Source: Commensalibacter papalotli (ex Servin-Garciduenas et al. 2014) (GTDB taxonomy: Bacteria; Pseudomonadota; Alphaproteobacteria; Acetobacterales; Acetobacteraceae). Taken from it: a stretch of DNA of 64,000 nucleotides. Both the position numbers and the translations under genes were made by a program. Below are positions 45,526 through 54,615 of the stretch, in pieces (positions within the stretch are counted from its first letter, which is position 1; each line of letters opens with the position of its first letter). Below the pieces are notes generated by a model, which was not told the DNA's origin, did not search any database, and was given only the letters and a program-made list of their open reading frames with translations. Location: assembly GCF_000527695.1 (NCBI RefSeq), contig NZ_ATSX01000001.1, positions 1,483,574-1,547,573 on the forward strand, written 5' to 3'.

Positions 45526-46806
45526 ATGAAAAACTCTGACTTGATGAAACGCAAAGAAAAAGCAATGCCAAAAGGCTTTGCCATTGGTTTTCCATTCTTT
45601 GCAGACCGTGCAAAAAATGCTGAGATTTGGGATGTAGAAGGCAACCGCTATATCGATTTTATTGGTGGTATTGGCGTATTAAATACGGGTCATACGCATC
45701 CAAAAATTACAGCTGCTGTCAAAGCACAAATTGATAAATTCTCTCATACTGCTACTCAAGTAGTTGGATTTGAAAACATCATTACTCTAGCAGAAAAAGT
45801 CTGTGAAAAAGCCCCTATTTCTGGCGATAAAAAAGCTGTATTTTTCTCAACAGGTGCAGAAGCCGTTGAAAACGCAGTAAAAATTGCTCGTGCTGCAACA
45901 AAACGCTTTGGTGTGATTGCGTTTGATGCTGGATATCATGGTCGTACCATTTACACATTGGCAATGACGGGTAAAGTTGCCCCTTATAAGCAAGATTTCG
46001 GAGTAATGCCTGGTGGTATTTTCCGCATTCCTTTCCCTGTTAAAAGCTTTGGTGTTACAGAAGAAGCAGCATTAATTGCTTTGGAAAAACTCTTCAAAAC
46101 GGATATTGCACCAACGGATGTTGCAGCAATTATTTTTGAACCAATCCAAGGTGAAGGTGGCTTCCACTTTATGCCTCCTGCTTTTGCAAAGAAACTTCGC
46201 GAAATTGCTGATAAACACGGCATTAAAATCATTTGTGACGAAGTTCAATCTGGATACGGACGTTCTGGCACATTCTTTGCCACCGAACAACTTGGTATTG
46301 AACCAGACCTTATGACAACAGCCAAAAGCCTTGCTGGTGGATATCCTTTGTCTGGTGTTATTGGTAAAGCAGATATTATGGACAGCGTTTCCCCAGGTGG
46401 ATTGGGTGGAACCTATGCTGGTAGCCCGGTAGCTGTTGCTGCGGCTTTGGCAGTTCTTGAAGTTTTTGAAGAAGAAAACCTTTTGCAACGTAGTAATGAT
46501 ATCGGTAAGAAAGTTTCCGCATTCTTGGACGGATTGAAATCAAAAGGTGGTGTCTTTGCCCGTATTGGCGAAATTCGTCATCGTGGTGCGATGCTTGCAT
46601 TTGATATTCTTGATGCTCAGGGTAAACCAGATGCAGATACAACAAAAAGCCTTGCTGGTCATGCCAGAGATAATGGTCTGATGTTGGCTACTTGTGGTCT
46701 ATTTGCGAACTCTATTCGTGTATTAGTTCCTTTAACTGTAGAAGAAAATATCTTGGATGAAGCATTAGGAATCCTTGAAAAATCCTTGGCTGCTGTTTTG
46801 AAATAA
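45526..46806 (+). CDS. gabT: 4-aminobutyrate aminotransferase
   Basis: PLP-dependent class III aminotransferase converting GABA and 2-oxoglutarate to succinate semialdehyde and glutamate. The 426 residues show FIGGIGVLNTGHTHP, the PLP-phosphate loop STGAEAVENAVK, FEPIQGEGGF, CDEVQSGYGRSG (Asp238) and the Schiff-base Lys267 in MTTAKSLAGGYPLS. The GG at 50-ish and EPIQGEGG features favour GabT over acetylornithine transaminase. Succinate-semialdehyde dehydrogenase is not seen nearby. Confidence 0.92.
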   Translation: MKNSDLMKRKEKAMPKGFAIGFPFFADRAKNAEIWDVEGNRYIDFIGGIGVLNTGHTHPKITAAVKAQIDKFSHTATQVVGFENIITLAEKVCEKAPISGDKKAVFFSTGAEAVENAVKIARAATKRFGVIAFDAGYHGRTIYTLAMTGKVAPYKQDFGVMPGGIFRIPFPVKSFGVTEEAALIALEKLFKTDIAPTDVAAIIFEPIQGEGGFHFMPPAFAKKLREIADKHGIKIICDEVQSGYGRSGTFFATEQLGIEPDLMTTAKSLAGGYPLSGVIGKADIMDSVSPGGLGGTYAGSPVAVAAALAVLEVFEEENLLQRSNDIGKKVSAFLDGLKSKGGVFARIGEIRHRGAMLAFDILDAQGKPDADTTKSLAGHARDNGLMLATCGLFANSIRVLVPLTVEENILDEALGILEKSLAAVLK

Positions 46807-46831
46807 TCTTTCACATAAGATATTAGTTATT

Positions 46832-46866
46832 AAAAAAGGCATTGTATTTTACAATGCCTTTTTCTT
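46832..46866. terminator. Bidirectional intrinsic terminator between gabT and the cyd cluster
   Basis: Perfect stem AAAAAGGCATTGT / ACAATGCCTTTTT (46833-46845 with 46851-46863, 5-base loop), with A-rich and T-rich flanks. It can end the gabT operon on plus and the cyd operon on minus. Confidence 0.88.
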
Positions 46867-46887
46867 TTAATGTAATATTTTATAAAA

Positions 46888-46986
46888 CTAAGGAAATAGT
46901 TTGCGTGTAATTAGATAGGCGATAAGGTAAAAACATAAATAGACAAACGGTACACAAAAAATTACCCACTCTAAATGACCACCCAT
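46888..46986 (-). CDS. Very small membrane protein at the end of the cyd operon
   Basis: A 32-residue frame: MGGHLEWVIFCVPFVYLCFY, then LIAYLITRKLFP, one transmembrane helix with a basic C-terminus. Its ATG overlaps the previous stop (TAATG), suggesting coupled translation. A bd-oxidase accessory subunit (CydH/CydY-like position) is possible but unproved. Confidence 0.5.
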   Translation of the reverse strand: MGGHLEWVIFCVPFVYLCFYLIAYLITRKLFP

Positions 46987-47192
46987 TAATATTCTCCTTT
47001 TGAATCATTAGGATCTGATTGCGTATCAAATAAAATTGCCCCAGCAACAGAGATCAAAACAATCATAACTGTTCCAACCATCCAGGCAAAATACCAAGGT
47101 CCTTGATCCCCTACAAACACAGCAACCAACAAAGCTACTATTAAAATCATGCCTAGCCCAGCAAAGCGTAATAAAATCTTTATCATTTTCAT
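46986..47192 (-). CDS. cydX: CydX-like cytochrome bd small subunit with extra N-terminal helix
   Basis: A 68-residue protein with two hydrophobic helices. The second half, GPWYFAWMVGTVMIVLISVA, matches the CydX signature (WYFAWILG in E. coli), the single-helix subunit needed for bd oxidase stability. E. coli CydX is only 37 residues and has one helix, so the first helix (residues 5-28) is an addition. It starts 9 bases after cydB with AAGGAGC as ribosome site. Confidence 0.78.
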   Translation of the reverse strand: MKMIKILLRFAGLGMILIVALLVAVFVGDQGPWYFAWMVGTVMIVLISVAGAILFDTQSDPNDSKGEY

Positions 47193-47201
47193 GATGCTCC
47201 T

Positions 47202-48338
47202 TTAATAGCTGTGATGATCATTAACAATATCAGAGGTTTTGACTTTACCTCTCATGATATAAAAACACCATGATGTATAACAGATAATAAGAGGCACAAA
47301 AATACATGCTAAAATTGCCATGCAAGTCAATCCATAAGCACTGCCTGTACTATTCCAAATCGTTAAGCTTTGATTAGGAATGGTTGTTGAAGGCATAAAA
47401 AATGGGAACATCGCGCAAGCAACCGTACCAATCGTACCTGCCCATGAACCCATACCCAACCACCAAGCAAGATGGGGTTTATTTCTTCTTGCCACCGTGG
47501 ATCCAACCAACATACAAATCATTCCAATCAAAGGAACCAACCATAAAATAGGATGAGCTACAAAATTATGTAACCAAGCCCCCACCTCTACAGAGACTTC
47601 TTGCCCATATAAAGGATTAGGCTGCATAGCAGGATTACCGCTTTTTAAAATAAAACCACTAATTTGCGTAATCCATACACCACCAATCGCAAATAAGAAC
47701 GCAGCAACAACACCAGCAATACTGGCAAAACGTCTTGCTCGTTCATAAATAGGTGCTTCTGAACGCATCATCAACATAGCACTGCCTTGATAGACGCTAA
47801 GCGATACAGACATCAATCCACATAAAATTGCAAAAGGATTAATCAAATAACTCCAAAATGATTCATCTTGGAAATACTGACCATTCCAGATGAAGTGATA
47901 TCCAACTCCTTGTAAAATATTCCCAAAAGCTGCGCCATACACAAACATTGGTAAAAAGCCAGAAATTAAAAAGGCCCAATCCCAACTGGCACGCCAAACT
48001 TTCGATTCAACTTTTGATCTATACTCAAAAGCAACAGGGCGTAAAATCATACTGAACAACAGTAAAATCATCACGACATAAAATACAGAGAAAGAAGTTG
48101 CATATAAAGTTGGAAAGGCTGCAAAAATAGCCCCACCACCCAAAATAAACCACACCTGATTTCCATCCCAGTGCGGGCCAATAATATTTAATGCAGTACG
48201 ACGTTCTGCATCATTCTTACCCACAAAACGCAATAATGTTCCAACCCCCATATCCATACCAACCATCAAACCTAATCCGATCAGCAAAATACATAGGAGG
48301 CCAGCCCAGATCAATTTTAAAATAACATAATATTCCAT
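47202..48338 (-). CDS. cydB: Cytochrome bd ubiquinol oxidase subunit II
   Basis: Membrane subunit II of the bd-type quinol oxidase. The 378 residues and about nine spans include GMDMGVGTLLRFVGKNDAER and GPHWDGNQVWFILGGGAIFA, both typical of CydB. AAGGAGG precedes the ATG; the gene lies 11 bases after cydA. Confidence 0.95.
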   Translation of the reverse strand: MEYYVILKLIWAGLLCILLIGLGLMVGMDMGVGTLLRFVGKNDAERRTALNIIGPHWDGNQVWFILGGGAIFAAFPTLYATSFSVFYVVMILLLFSMILRPVAFEYRSKVESKVWRASWDWAFLISGFLPMFVYGAAFGNILQGVGYHFIWNGQYFQDESFWSYLINPFAILCGLMSVSLSVYQGSAMLMMRSEAPIYERARRFASIAGVVAAFLFAIGGVWITQISGFILKSGNPAMQPNPLYGQEVSVEVGAWLHNFVAHPILWLVPLIGMICMLVGSTVARRNKPHLAWWLGMGSWAGTIGTVACAMFPFFMPSTTIPNQSLTIWNSTGSAYGLTCMAILACIFVPLIICYTSWCFYIMRGKVKTSDIVNDHHSY

Positions 48339-48349
48339 GGTCTTCCTCC

Positions 48350-49939
48350 TTAACTTTTTTGTTCAGCCGCAATAATACGACTGGATTGATCATCATGACT
48401 GGTTTGAGGCCCTAGGCGTGCAAACTTGAACATCAAGTATAATTCTGCCGCGATAAAGATACTGTATAGTAATAAAAATCCGCATAACGAGAAAATCATA
48501 TACCCAGTACTATGCGTAGAGGACGAAATAAAAGTTGGTAAGATCTCGAATACCGTCCAGGGTTGTCGACCAACCTCGGCTGTAATCCACCCGAATTCAG
48601 AAGCCACAAACGGTAAAGGAATAGACCACATCACTATTTTCAAAAAGAAAGGATATTTTTCCAACTGTCTTTTTAAGCTGAGATAAGATGCCATTGCAAA
48701 AACAATAAAGAAATACATGGCCAAGAACACCATAATTCTAAATGCCCAGAATGTAACAAACATATCAGGAAAAATATCAAGCTTAGTTTTCTCAACAACT
48801 TGAGGCAATTGCTCTGCAGTAATTTTATCAATATCTTGATCTGGAGCGTAACGAGTAGCTAAGAAACCATAACCCATGTCTTTTTCATGGTGTCTAAATT
48901 CTTCTAGATCACTTTGCAGGCGATGTTCTCCATAGCGTCTCAGTGCAGATACAGCCTTAATCCCATTTTCAATACGTGGGCCAGCCTGATCTTGCAGTTC
49001 ATAAATGCCAGGAATAGGCTTGTCAAAAGTATGCGTTAACAAGGGAGTTAATACATAAGGAACACCAATTTCGAAATAATTCGTTTGTTTCTTATCATCA
49101 GGAATGGCAAAAAGTAACCAAGGCTCAGAAGGTGGTTTGCTGGTATGCCATAATCCTTCCATTGCAGCAACTTTGGTAGGTTGATGCATATAATCCAAAC
49201 GCCCCAACACATCACCCAAAGTAATAACAGCAATTGTTGACATTATTCCAAACAAAGCCGCTATGCGAAAGGAATGTGCAGCAAAACTGCGATGTTGGCG
49301 TCTTAATAAGTAAAAAGCACTGATTCCCATGACAAACATAGAGGCTGTAACAAAACCAGCAACAGAAGTATGCACAAATTTTGCTTGTGCATCTGGATTG
49401 AAAATAAGTGCAACAAAACTATCGAAAGTCATCCTCATAGTTTCAGGATCAAAATAACCACCATGAGGCATATTCATACTGGCGTTCGCAACTAAAATCC
49501 ATAAAGCAGACAGGTTAGATCCCAATGCCACCAAGTAAGTTACCGCCAAGTGAGCACCTTTGCTAAGACGATCCCAGCCAAAGAACATCAAACCCACAAA
49601 GGTTGATTCCATAAAGAATGCCATTAACCCTTCAATCGCCAAAGGGGTTCCAAACATGTCTCCAAAGAACCTTGAATACATGGACCAATTCGTTCCGAAT
49701 TCAAATTCCATGGTCAGCCCTGTCGCAACGCCCAAGGCAAAGTTAATACCAAATAATTTTCCCCAAAACTGTGTCATATCTTTATAGATTTGTTTACCTG
49801 TTACGACGTAAACTGTTTCCATAGCAGCCAAGATAAATACCATTCCCAATGTCAAAGGAACGAACATAAAATGATATAAAGCAGTTAAAGCGAATTGAAA
49901 TCGAGAGAGTTCAACAACCCAAGGCGATACGATATCCAT
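48350..49939 (-). CDS. cydA: Cytochrome bd ubiquinol oxidase subunit I
   Basis: Carries hemes b558, b595 and d and oxidises ubiquinol at the periplasmic side while reducing O2 to water. 529 residues from the ATG at 49939 (a TTG at 49948 is the alternative). Starts with VVELSRFQFALTALYHFMFV (His ligand), with GWITAEVGRQPW, the quinol-site/heme motif. The length, close to E. coli's 522, indicates the long Q-loop type rather than the shorter cyanide-insensitive CioA type reported in Gluconobacter. Confidence 0.94.
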   Translation of the reverse strand: MDIVSPWVVELSRFQFALTALYHFMFVPLTLGMVFILAAMETVYVVTGKQIYKDMTQFWGKLFGINFALGVATGLTMEFEFGTNWSMYSRFFGDMFGTPLAIEGLMAFFMESTFVGLMFFGWDRLSKGAHLAVTYLVALGSNLSALWILVANASMNMPHGGYFDPETMRMTFDSFVALIFNPDAQAKFVHTSVAGFVTASMFVMGISAFYLLRRQHRSFAAHSFRIAALFGIMSTIAVITLGDVLGRLDYMHQPTKVAAMEGLWHTSKPPSEPWLLFAIPDDKKQTNYFEIGVPYVLTPLLTHTFDKPIPGIYELQDQAGPRIENGIKAVSALRRYGEHRLQSDLEEFRHHEKDMGYGFLATRYAPDQDIDKITAEQLPQVVEKTKLDIFPDMFVTFWAFRIMVFLAMYFFIVFAMASYLSLKRQLEKYPFFLKIVMWSIPLPFVASEFGWITAEVGRQPWTVFEILPTFISSSTHSTGYMIFSLCGFLLLYSIFIAAELYLMFKFARLGPQTSHDDQSSRIIAAEQKS

Positions 49940-49983
49940 TCTATACAACTTTCAGATTTTTACAGAAATTCATAGGTATATAT

Positions 49984-50011
49984 AATGCTTTTATAATAAA
50001 TAAAAAGCATT
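49984..50011 (-). terminator. Weak hairpin between cydC and cydA
   Basis: Stem AATGCTTTT / AAAAGCATT (49984-49992 with 50003-50011). It lies in the 152-base gap between the cydC end and cydA start. No strong T tract, so at most partial termination or an RNA-stability element that could set different CydDC and CydAB levels. Confidence 0.3.
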
Positions 50012-50091
50012 TCAATAATAAAAAAAACTATAATTTTAATAATTTATTAATAAATCTTTTTATATATGAAATAAATTATGTAAAGTATATA

Positions 50092-51783
50092 CTATATATC
50101 AGAGTGGAATTTTCCATCTTGTAATAAAACAACCCTATTAAATAACGGTAATATTTCTTTTTTATGGGTTATTATCATAATTGTTTTGCTAGTATACTTA
50201 TTTACTAATGCTTGTATTAACTCATACTCTGTTTTTTGGTCCAAGCCATCTGTGGGTTCATCTAAAATTAACCAAGGCGTATTACGCAACAATCCTTGGG
50301 CAATAGCCAATCTTCTGGCTTGTCCACCTGATAATCTAAGTCCTTCATTTCCTATAAAAGTATCGAGACCTAGAGATAAATTATGAACAAAATCTTCTAG
50401 CTGAACCACTTTTAAAGCTTCAGATATTTCTTCATCCTTAACATTTGGGTTAATTAATTTTAAATTTTCTTTGATTGTCCCAGAAAACAAGTGAAAATCT
50501 TGAGATATAACAGTTATAAACGTAGATAAGGTTGTGCTGCTTATTCTGTTAACATCTTTTCCACCAAAATAAATGCTTCCTGATTGCAAATTATAAAAAG
50601 AAAATAACATATTTATCACAGTACTCTTACCAATACCCGATGCTCCGATAAGAGCTACATGCTCCCCTTGCTTGATAGTCAAAGAGGCTTGGTCTAAAAT
50701 AATTTGTGGTTGCGATGGATAACTAAAACTCACTTCATCTATCACCAAATCATATGACGGCTTGGGAAGTAATGATTTTTTAATATGTTCCTGAGGGTAA
50801 TCACAACAAGCTTGTAATTGCTTTTGCGCAATATCTGCTTTGATCTTAGCATGGCATGCTGCTGGTAACGGTAAAACCACATCAAAAGCTGCCATAATAC
50901 CTAACACAAGCATTGGAATTTCAGCTGCTGTTAGTGCATTATATTGATATACTTGAACAGAATATATTAATACAAACAGCACCGCCACCATCATAATCAT
51001 AGTAATGAGGCTACGTGCAGCACTTTCAATAAAATCAAGTTTTAATTTACTATAATCTAAATCAAGTTGGTCTTGTTTGATTTTATGCATTGAAACCTCG
51101 GCAACATTCAGCGTTAATAATTCACCAAGATTCTGCAACGTCTCGGCTAAATTCGCCTGCATAACGCTTTTAGTTTGACGCATTTTTTCAAGAATATAAT
51201 AAGAAAGATAATAGGTAATGACTGGTACTACAATGCCAGCTAATATCAAGGCAATCAGTAAAATTATTCCTGCAATAGGTAAAAAATAAAAAACCAAACC
51301 AATAAAGATAATTGCACAACAAAATGCACGACCAAAAGGGACGGCTGCATCTGTGTAATAAGCTGACGCACTTTCGGTATCCGACACAAATTGACCCAGA
51401 ATATCCCCACCTCTTTTATCCATTAATCCAGAGGGCGTTTGAGGGATAAGAAAAGCATAAACAGCAGTTCTTAAAGCACTGGTTAGTCTAAATGCGCCAT
51501 CATGAGTAATAATGCGCTCTAAATATCTTGATAAAATACGCGCCATTGCAAAGAAGCGTACTCCTGCTGCAGGCAACATAATATTAAAAGCTTGTGCTGC
51601 AGCAACCCCTGCCAAACCAGCAACAGCCGCACTGGTAATCAACCACCCCGATAAAAACAAAAGGCCAAAATTACTGAGTGCGGCAAGACAGGATAAAAAT
51701 AATCCCAAAGTCAAGTGCCATTTAATGGGTTTGATAAAAGTAATCAATTTGAATTTTTCAGGAACTATAAATTTATTGTTCAT
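50092..51783 (-). CDS. cydC: Thiol reductant ABC exporter subunit CydC
   Basis: Half-transporter of the CydDC cysteine/glutathione exporter needed for bd oxidase assembly. 563 residues: six-span membrane domain, then Walker A GASGIGKST, signature LSGGQARRLAIAQ, Walker B WLILDEPT and the H-loop ITHKK. The ATG at 51783 is preceded by GGGGAAG, and the track-length alternative starting at 51849 lies inside cydD. Starts 1 base after the cydD stop. Confidence 0.92.
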   Translation of the reverse strand: MNNKFIVPEKFKLITFIKPIKWHLTLGLFLSCLAALSNFGLLFLSGWLITSAAVAGLAGVAAAQAFNIMLPAAGVRFFAMARILSRYLERIITHDGAFRLTSALRTAVYAFLIPQTPSGLMDKRGGDILGQFVSDTESASAYYTDAAVPFGRAFCCAIIFIGLVFYFLPIAGIILLIALILAGIVVPVITYYLSYYILEKMRQTKSVMQANLAETLQNLGELLTLNVAEVSMHKIKQDQLDLDYSKLKLDFIESAARSLITMIMMVAVLFVLIYSVQVYQYNALTAAEIPMLVLGIMAAFDVVLPLPAACHAKIKADIAQKQLQACCDYPQEHIKKSLLPKPSYDLVIDEVSFSYPSQPQIILDQASLTIKQGEHVALIGASGIGKSTVINMLFSFYNLQSGSIYFGGKDVNRISSTTLSTFITVISQDFHLFSGTIKENLKLINPNVKDEEISEALKVVQLEDFVHNLSLGLDTFIGNEGLRLSGGQARRLAIAQGLLRNTPWLILDEPTDGLDQKTEYELIQALVNKYTSKTIMIITHKKEILPLFNRVVLLQDGKFHSDI

Positions 51784-51784
51784 T

Positions 51785-53461
51785 TTATACTTCCCCTTTG
51801 GCGGATTGGTTGACCAATCTGCCCTGATCAATTTCCAATAACACATCATTCTGCGCCGCTAGTTCCTTATTATGCGTCGCAACAATTACAACACGATCTT
51901 GTTTACATGTTCTGATTGTCTCAATAATTTGCAACGCATTTTCTTGATCTAAACCAGAAGTTGGTTCATCCAAAATTAAAACATCTGGATTTCTTAACAA
52001 AGCCCGTGCCAAAACAAAACGACGCAACTGTCCACCGGAAAATTGTTTTCCACCCTCCCCTACATGCGTATCAAACCCTTGAGGAAGTTGCTCTATAAAA
52101 GATAAAATACCTGCTTGTTGTGCAGCTATCTTAATTTGATCCAAACTTGCCTGCTCATAACCAAGACATAAATTATCTTTTATAGTGCCAAAAACCATCA
52201 AAGCTTTTTGTGGCACCCAGGCAAGCCGCATTTCTTCTGGTTTGATTTCTTGATGGCTTGTATTAAACACCTCCAATGTGCCACAAGAAACAGGTAAAAA
52301 TCCCAATAATACATTAAGTAAAGTAGTTTTTCCTGCGCCACTTTTTCCAATAACAATAGTCAGTTGATCACGAAGAAAAGAACACGTGATTTGTTGCAAT
52401 AAAGCCTGTCCTTCGACACTCTGGACGCTTATATCTTGCAACTTAACTTCTTGTACTAAATTGGTATTTTCAACATAAGCAGGTCGTGAAATTAATTTAG
52501 GTAACTCATATATTTTTTTAAGTTGCTCAATCGCTGCATTAGCATTTTGTCTGGCATGATAGCTGGCCGAAAAATTACGTAAAGGCATAAAATATTCAGG
52601 TGCAAGTAGCAAAACCAAGAATGCAGAACGAAAATCCACTGTGCCCGCCAGTAATCGAGTGCCAAAAATAACCGCAATAACGGCGATCGATAAGCTAGAA
52701 AAAAACTCAAGCACTGCAGAGGTAATAAAAGCAACCTTCATCACCGATAATGTCGTTTTACGATATTCATCAGAAAGCTTTTCGATATAAGCAAGACTAT
52801 CCTGAGCTCTGCCAAATAAACGTAACGTTTTTAGCCCTTTGAGCATATCCAAAAAGCTGCCACTTAATATAGATAATTGGTGCCATTGCTTATCCATAAT
52901 AACTTGAGCTGCATACCCCACGAACGCCATAAAAACGGGAATTAAAGGGCCAGTAATAGCCAGCACAATAAAACTCCAAATATCAACGCCAACAACAACT
53001 GCTAAAATAAAAATGGGTAAAATGACCATCATTGCTGCACTGGGGATATAACGTGCAAAATAAGGGATAAGATTATCAATCCCTTCGGTTAATGTATTTA
53101 CCATTTCACCAATAGGCAGATTTTTATATGAAATTGGACCTGTTAATTGTAGTCGTGCATAGAGATCTTTACGAAGGGATGCTGCAATCTGAATCCCTGC
53201 TTTGGTGCCCGCAAGATCCGATGCAAGTCGAGCAATAGTTTGCAGCAAAAAGAATATAATAACTAGGAAAAAATTAAGTTTTTGGCTATCTAGGCTTGCA
53301 TGATGAAAGATTAAGTTATCAATCATATGAGCCAAAGTAATAAATTGTAACACTATACATATGGCTGATACCCCCCCTAGTATAACAGAAAGAGCAAACC
53401 AGATAGAAGAGCGTTTAAGAAGGTCTTTCAGGCTTAATCCTGATTTTTGTATATCTTGCAT
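51785..53461 (-). CDS. cydD: Thiol reductant ABC exporter subunit CydD
   Basis: Partner of CydC. 558 residues with an N-terminal membrane domain (about six helices) and an ABC domain: Walker A GKSGAGKTT, signature FSGGQLRRFVLAR, Walker B VLILDEPTSGLD, H-loop VATHNK. First gene of the cydD-cydC-cydA-cydB-cydX run, all on minus; 218 bases upstream contain its promoter. Confidence 0.92.
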   Translation of the reverse strand: MQDIQKSGLSLKDLLKRSSIWFALSVILGGVSAICIVLQFITLAHMIDNLIFHHASLDSQKLNFFLVIIFFLLQTIARLASDLAGTKAGIQIAASLRKDLYARLQLTGPISYKNLPIGEMVNTLTEGIDNLIPYFARYIPSAAMMVILPIFILAVVVGVDIWSFIVLAITGPLIPVFMAFVGYAAQVIMDKQWHQLSILSGSFLDMLKGLKTLRLFGRAQDSLAYIEKLSDEYRKTTLSVMKVAFITSAVLEFFSSLSIAVIAVIFGTRLLAGTVDFRSAFLVLLLAPEYFMPLRNFSASYHARQNANAAIEQLKKIYELPKLISRPAYVENTNLVQEVKLQDISVQSVEGQALLQQITCSFLRDQLTIVIGKSGAGKTTLLNVLLGFLPVSCGTLEVFNTSHQEIKPEEMRLAWVPQKALMVFGTIKDNLCLGYEQASLDQIKIAAQQAGILSFIEQLPQGFDTHVGEGGKQFSGGQLRRFVLARALLRNPDVLILDEPTSGLDQENALQIIETIRTCKQDRVVIVATHNKELAAQNDVLLEIDQGRLVNQSAKGEV

Positions 53462-53679
53462 AAAACTATAATATAACCTGTTAATTAAGCCTGAGATTTT
53501 AACTATCGTTATCTTATAATTGTTACAATTTATTAAATTATCAATCCATTAAACCAATTAAACCCAATATATTTCTTCTGTTTTCTGTGATTTAATCATT
53601 TTATTACAATATTATATATTAATTGACTAAATTATAATATCTTCTAAGTGAATTTAATTGGTTCTATATCAAGAAAAAA

Positions 53680-54456
53680 CTAATTCATACAATTTCCGCC
53701 ATCAACATTTAGTGTCTGACCCGTAATATAATCTGAATCTGAAGAAGCTAAAAACAGAGCCGTTCCAAGAAAGTCAGCAGCCACGCCCATTCTTCCCAAA
53801 GGCACAGCCTTGGCAACCTGACGTTTTTTCTCTCCTATTTCAAGATTTTCATATTTTGCAAATAATGCATCAACTTGATCCCACATTGGCGTATCAATAA
53901 CACCAGGGGCAAGCGCATTTACATTAATTTTATATTCCGCCAGAGCCAAAGCCGCCGATTGTGTATAGCTGATAATAGCAGCTTTGGTTGCACAATAATG
54001 CGCAGACAAGGCTTCACCACGACGGCCTGCTTGCGAGGAAATATTAATGATTTTTCCGCCCTTTCCTTGCTTTACCATTTGTCTGGCAACGGCTTGCATC
54101 ATCATAAAAGAGCCTTGAACATTCACCGCAAATAAACGCTTAAAATCATCCATAGAATCTTCTAAAAACGGGCGCATCCCATAGATACCTGCACCGTTAA
54201 ATAAGATATTAATCTCACCAAATTCTTTGATTGCCGTTGTAACAATTTTTGCAATGTCTTCTTCTTTGCTGATATCCGCAATTACTGTTACAATTTTAAT
54301 TTTATACTGCTCTTTTAAAGGTGTGAATTTTTCTTCTACAATTTTTAAATCTACCAGAACGCAATTAGCACCTTCTTCTAGATATTTCTTGGCAATTGCT
54401 TCGCTGATCCCACTGCCTGCACCTGTAATGATTGCTGTTTTACTTTTTAATCTCAT
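53680..54456 (-). CDS. SDR-family polyol dehydrogenase, SmoS (sorbitol dehydrogenase)-like
   Basis: A 258-residue short-chain dehydrogenase. It follows Rhodobacter SmoS closely in KIINISSQAGRRGEALSAHY, CATKAAIISYTQSAALAL, INVNALAPGVIDTPMWDQVD and EIGEKKRQVAKAVPLGRMG. Catalytic Ser141, Tyr154 and Lys158 are present. The start at 54456 is fixed by AAGGAG 7 bases upstream. Odd points: the cofactor loop reads TGAGSGIS instead of TGxxxGIG, and NNAG reads NGAG. Oxidation of sorbitol/iditol or a related sugar alcohol with NAD is likely. Confidence 0.82.
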   Translation of the reverse strand: MRLKSKTAIITGAGSGISEAIAKKYLEEGANCVLVDLKIVEEKFTPLKEQYKIKIVTVIADISKEEDIAKIVTTAIKEFGEINILFNGAGIYGMRPFLEDSMDDFKRLFAVNVQGSFMMMQAVARQMVKQGKGGKIINISSQAGRRGEALSAHYCATKAAIISYTQSAALALAEYKINVNALAPGVIDTPMWDQVDALFAKYENLEIGEKKRQVAKAVPLGRMGVAADFLGTALFLASSDSDYITGQTLNVDGGNCMN

Positions 54457-54615
54457 TATAAATCTCCTTAACACTTCAATATGTTATAAGAAATCATAAC
54501 AGGTATTTATAAGAGAGTTGTTCACATATATTTGACTAACAGCAAAGCTAGAGAAGAAATTCTAATTAAATATCTAAATTCACCTGACGAAACACTCATT
54601 ATAGTCAACAAAATC

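Noticed and set aside
46072..46488. 138-residue open frame on the minus strand across gabT
   Set aside because: Antisense to a well-supported gene, no ribosome site, composition typical of a shadow frame.
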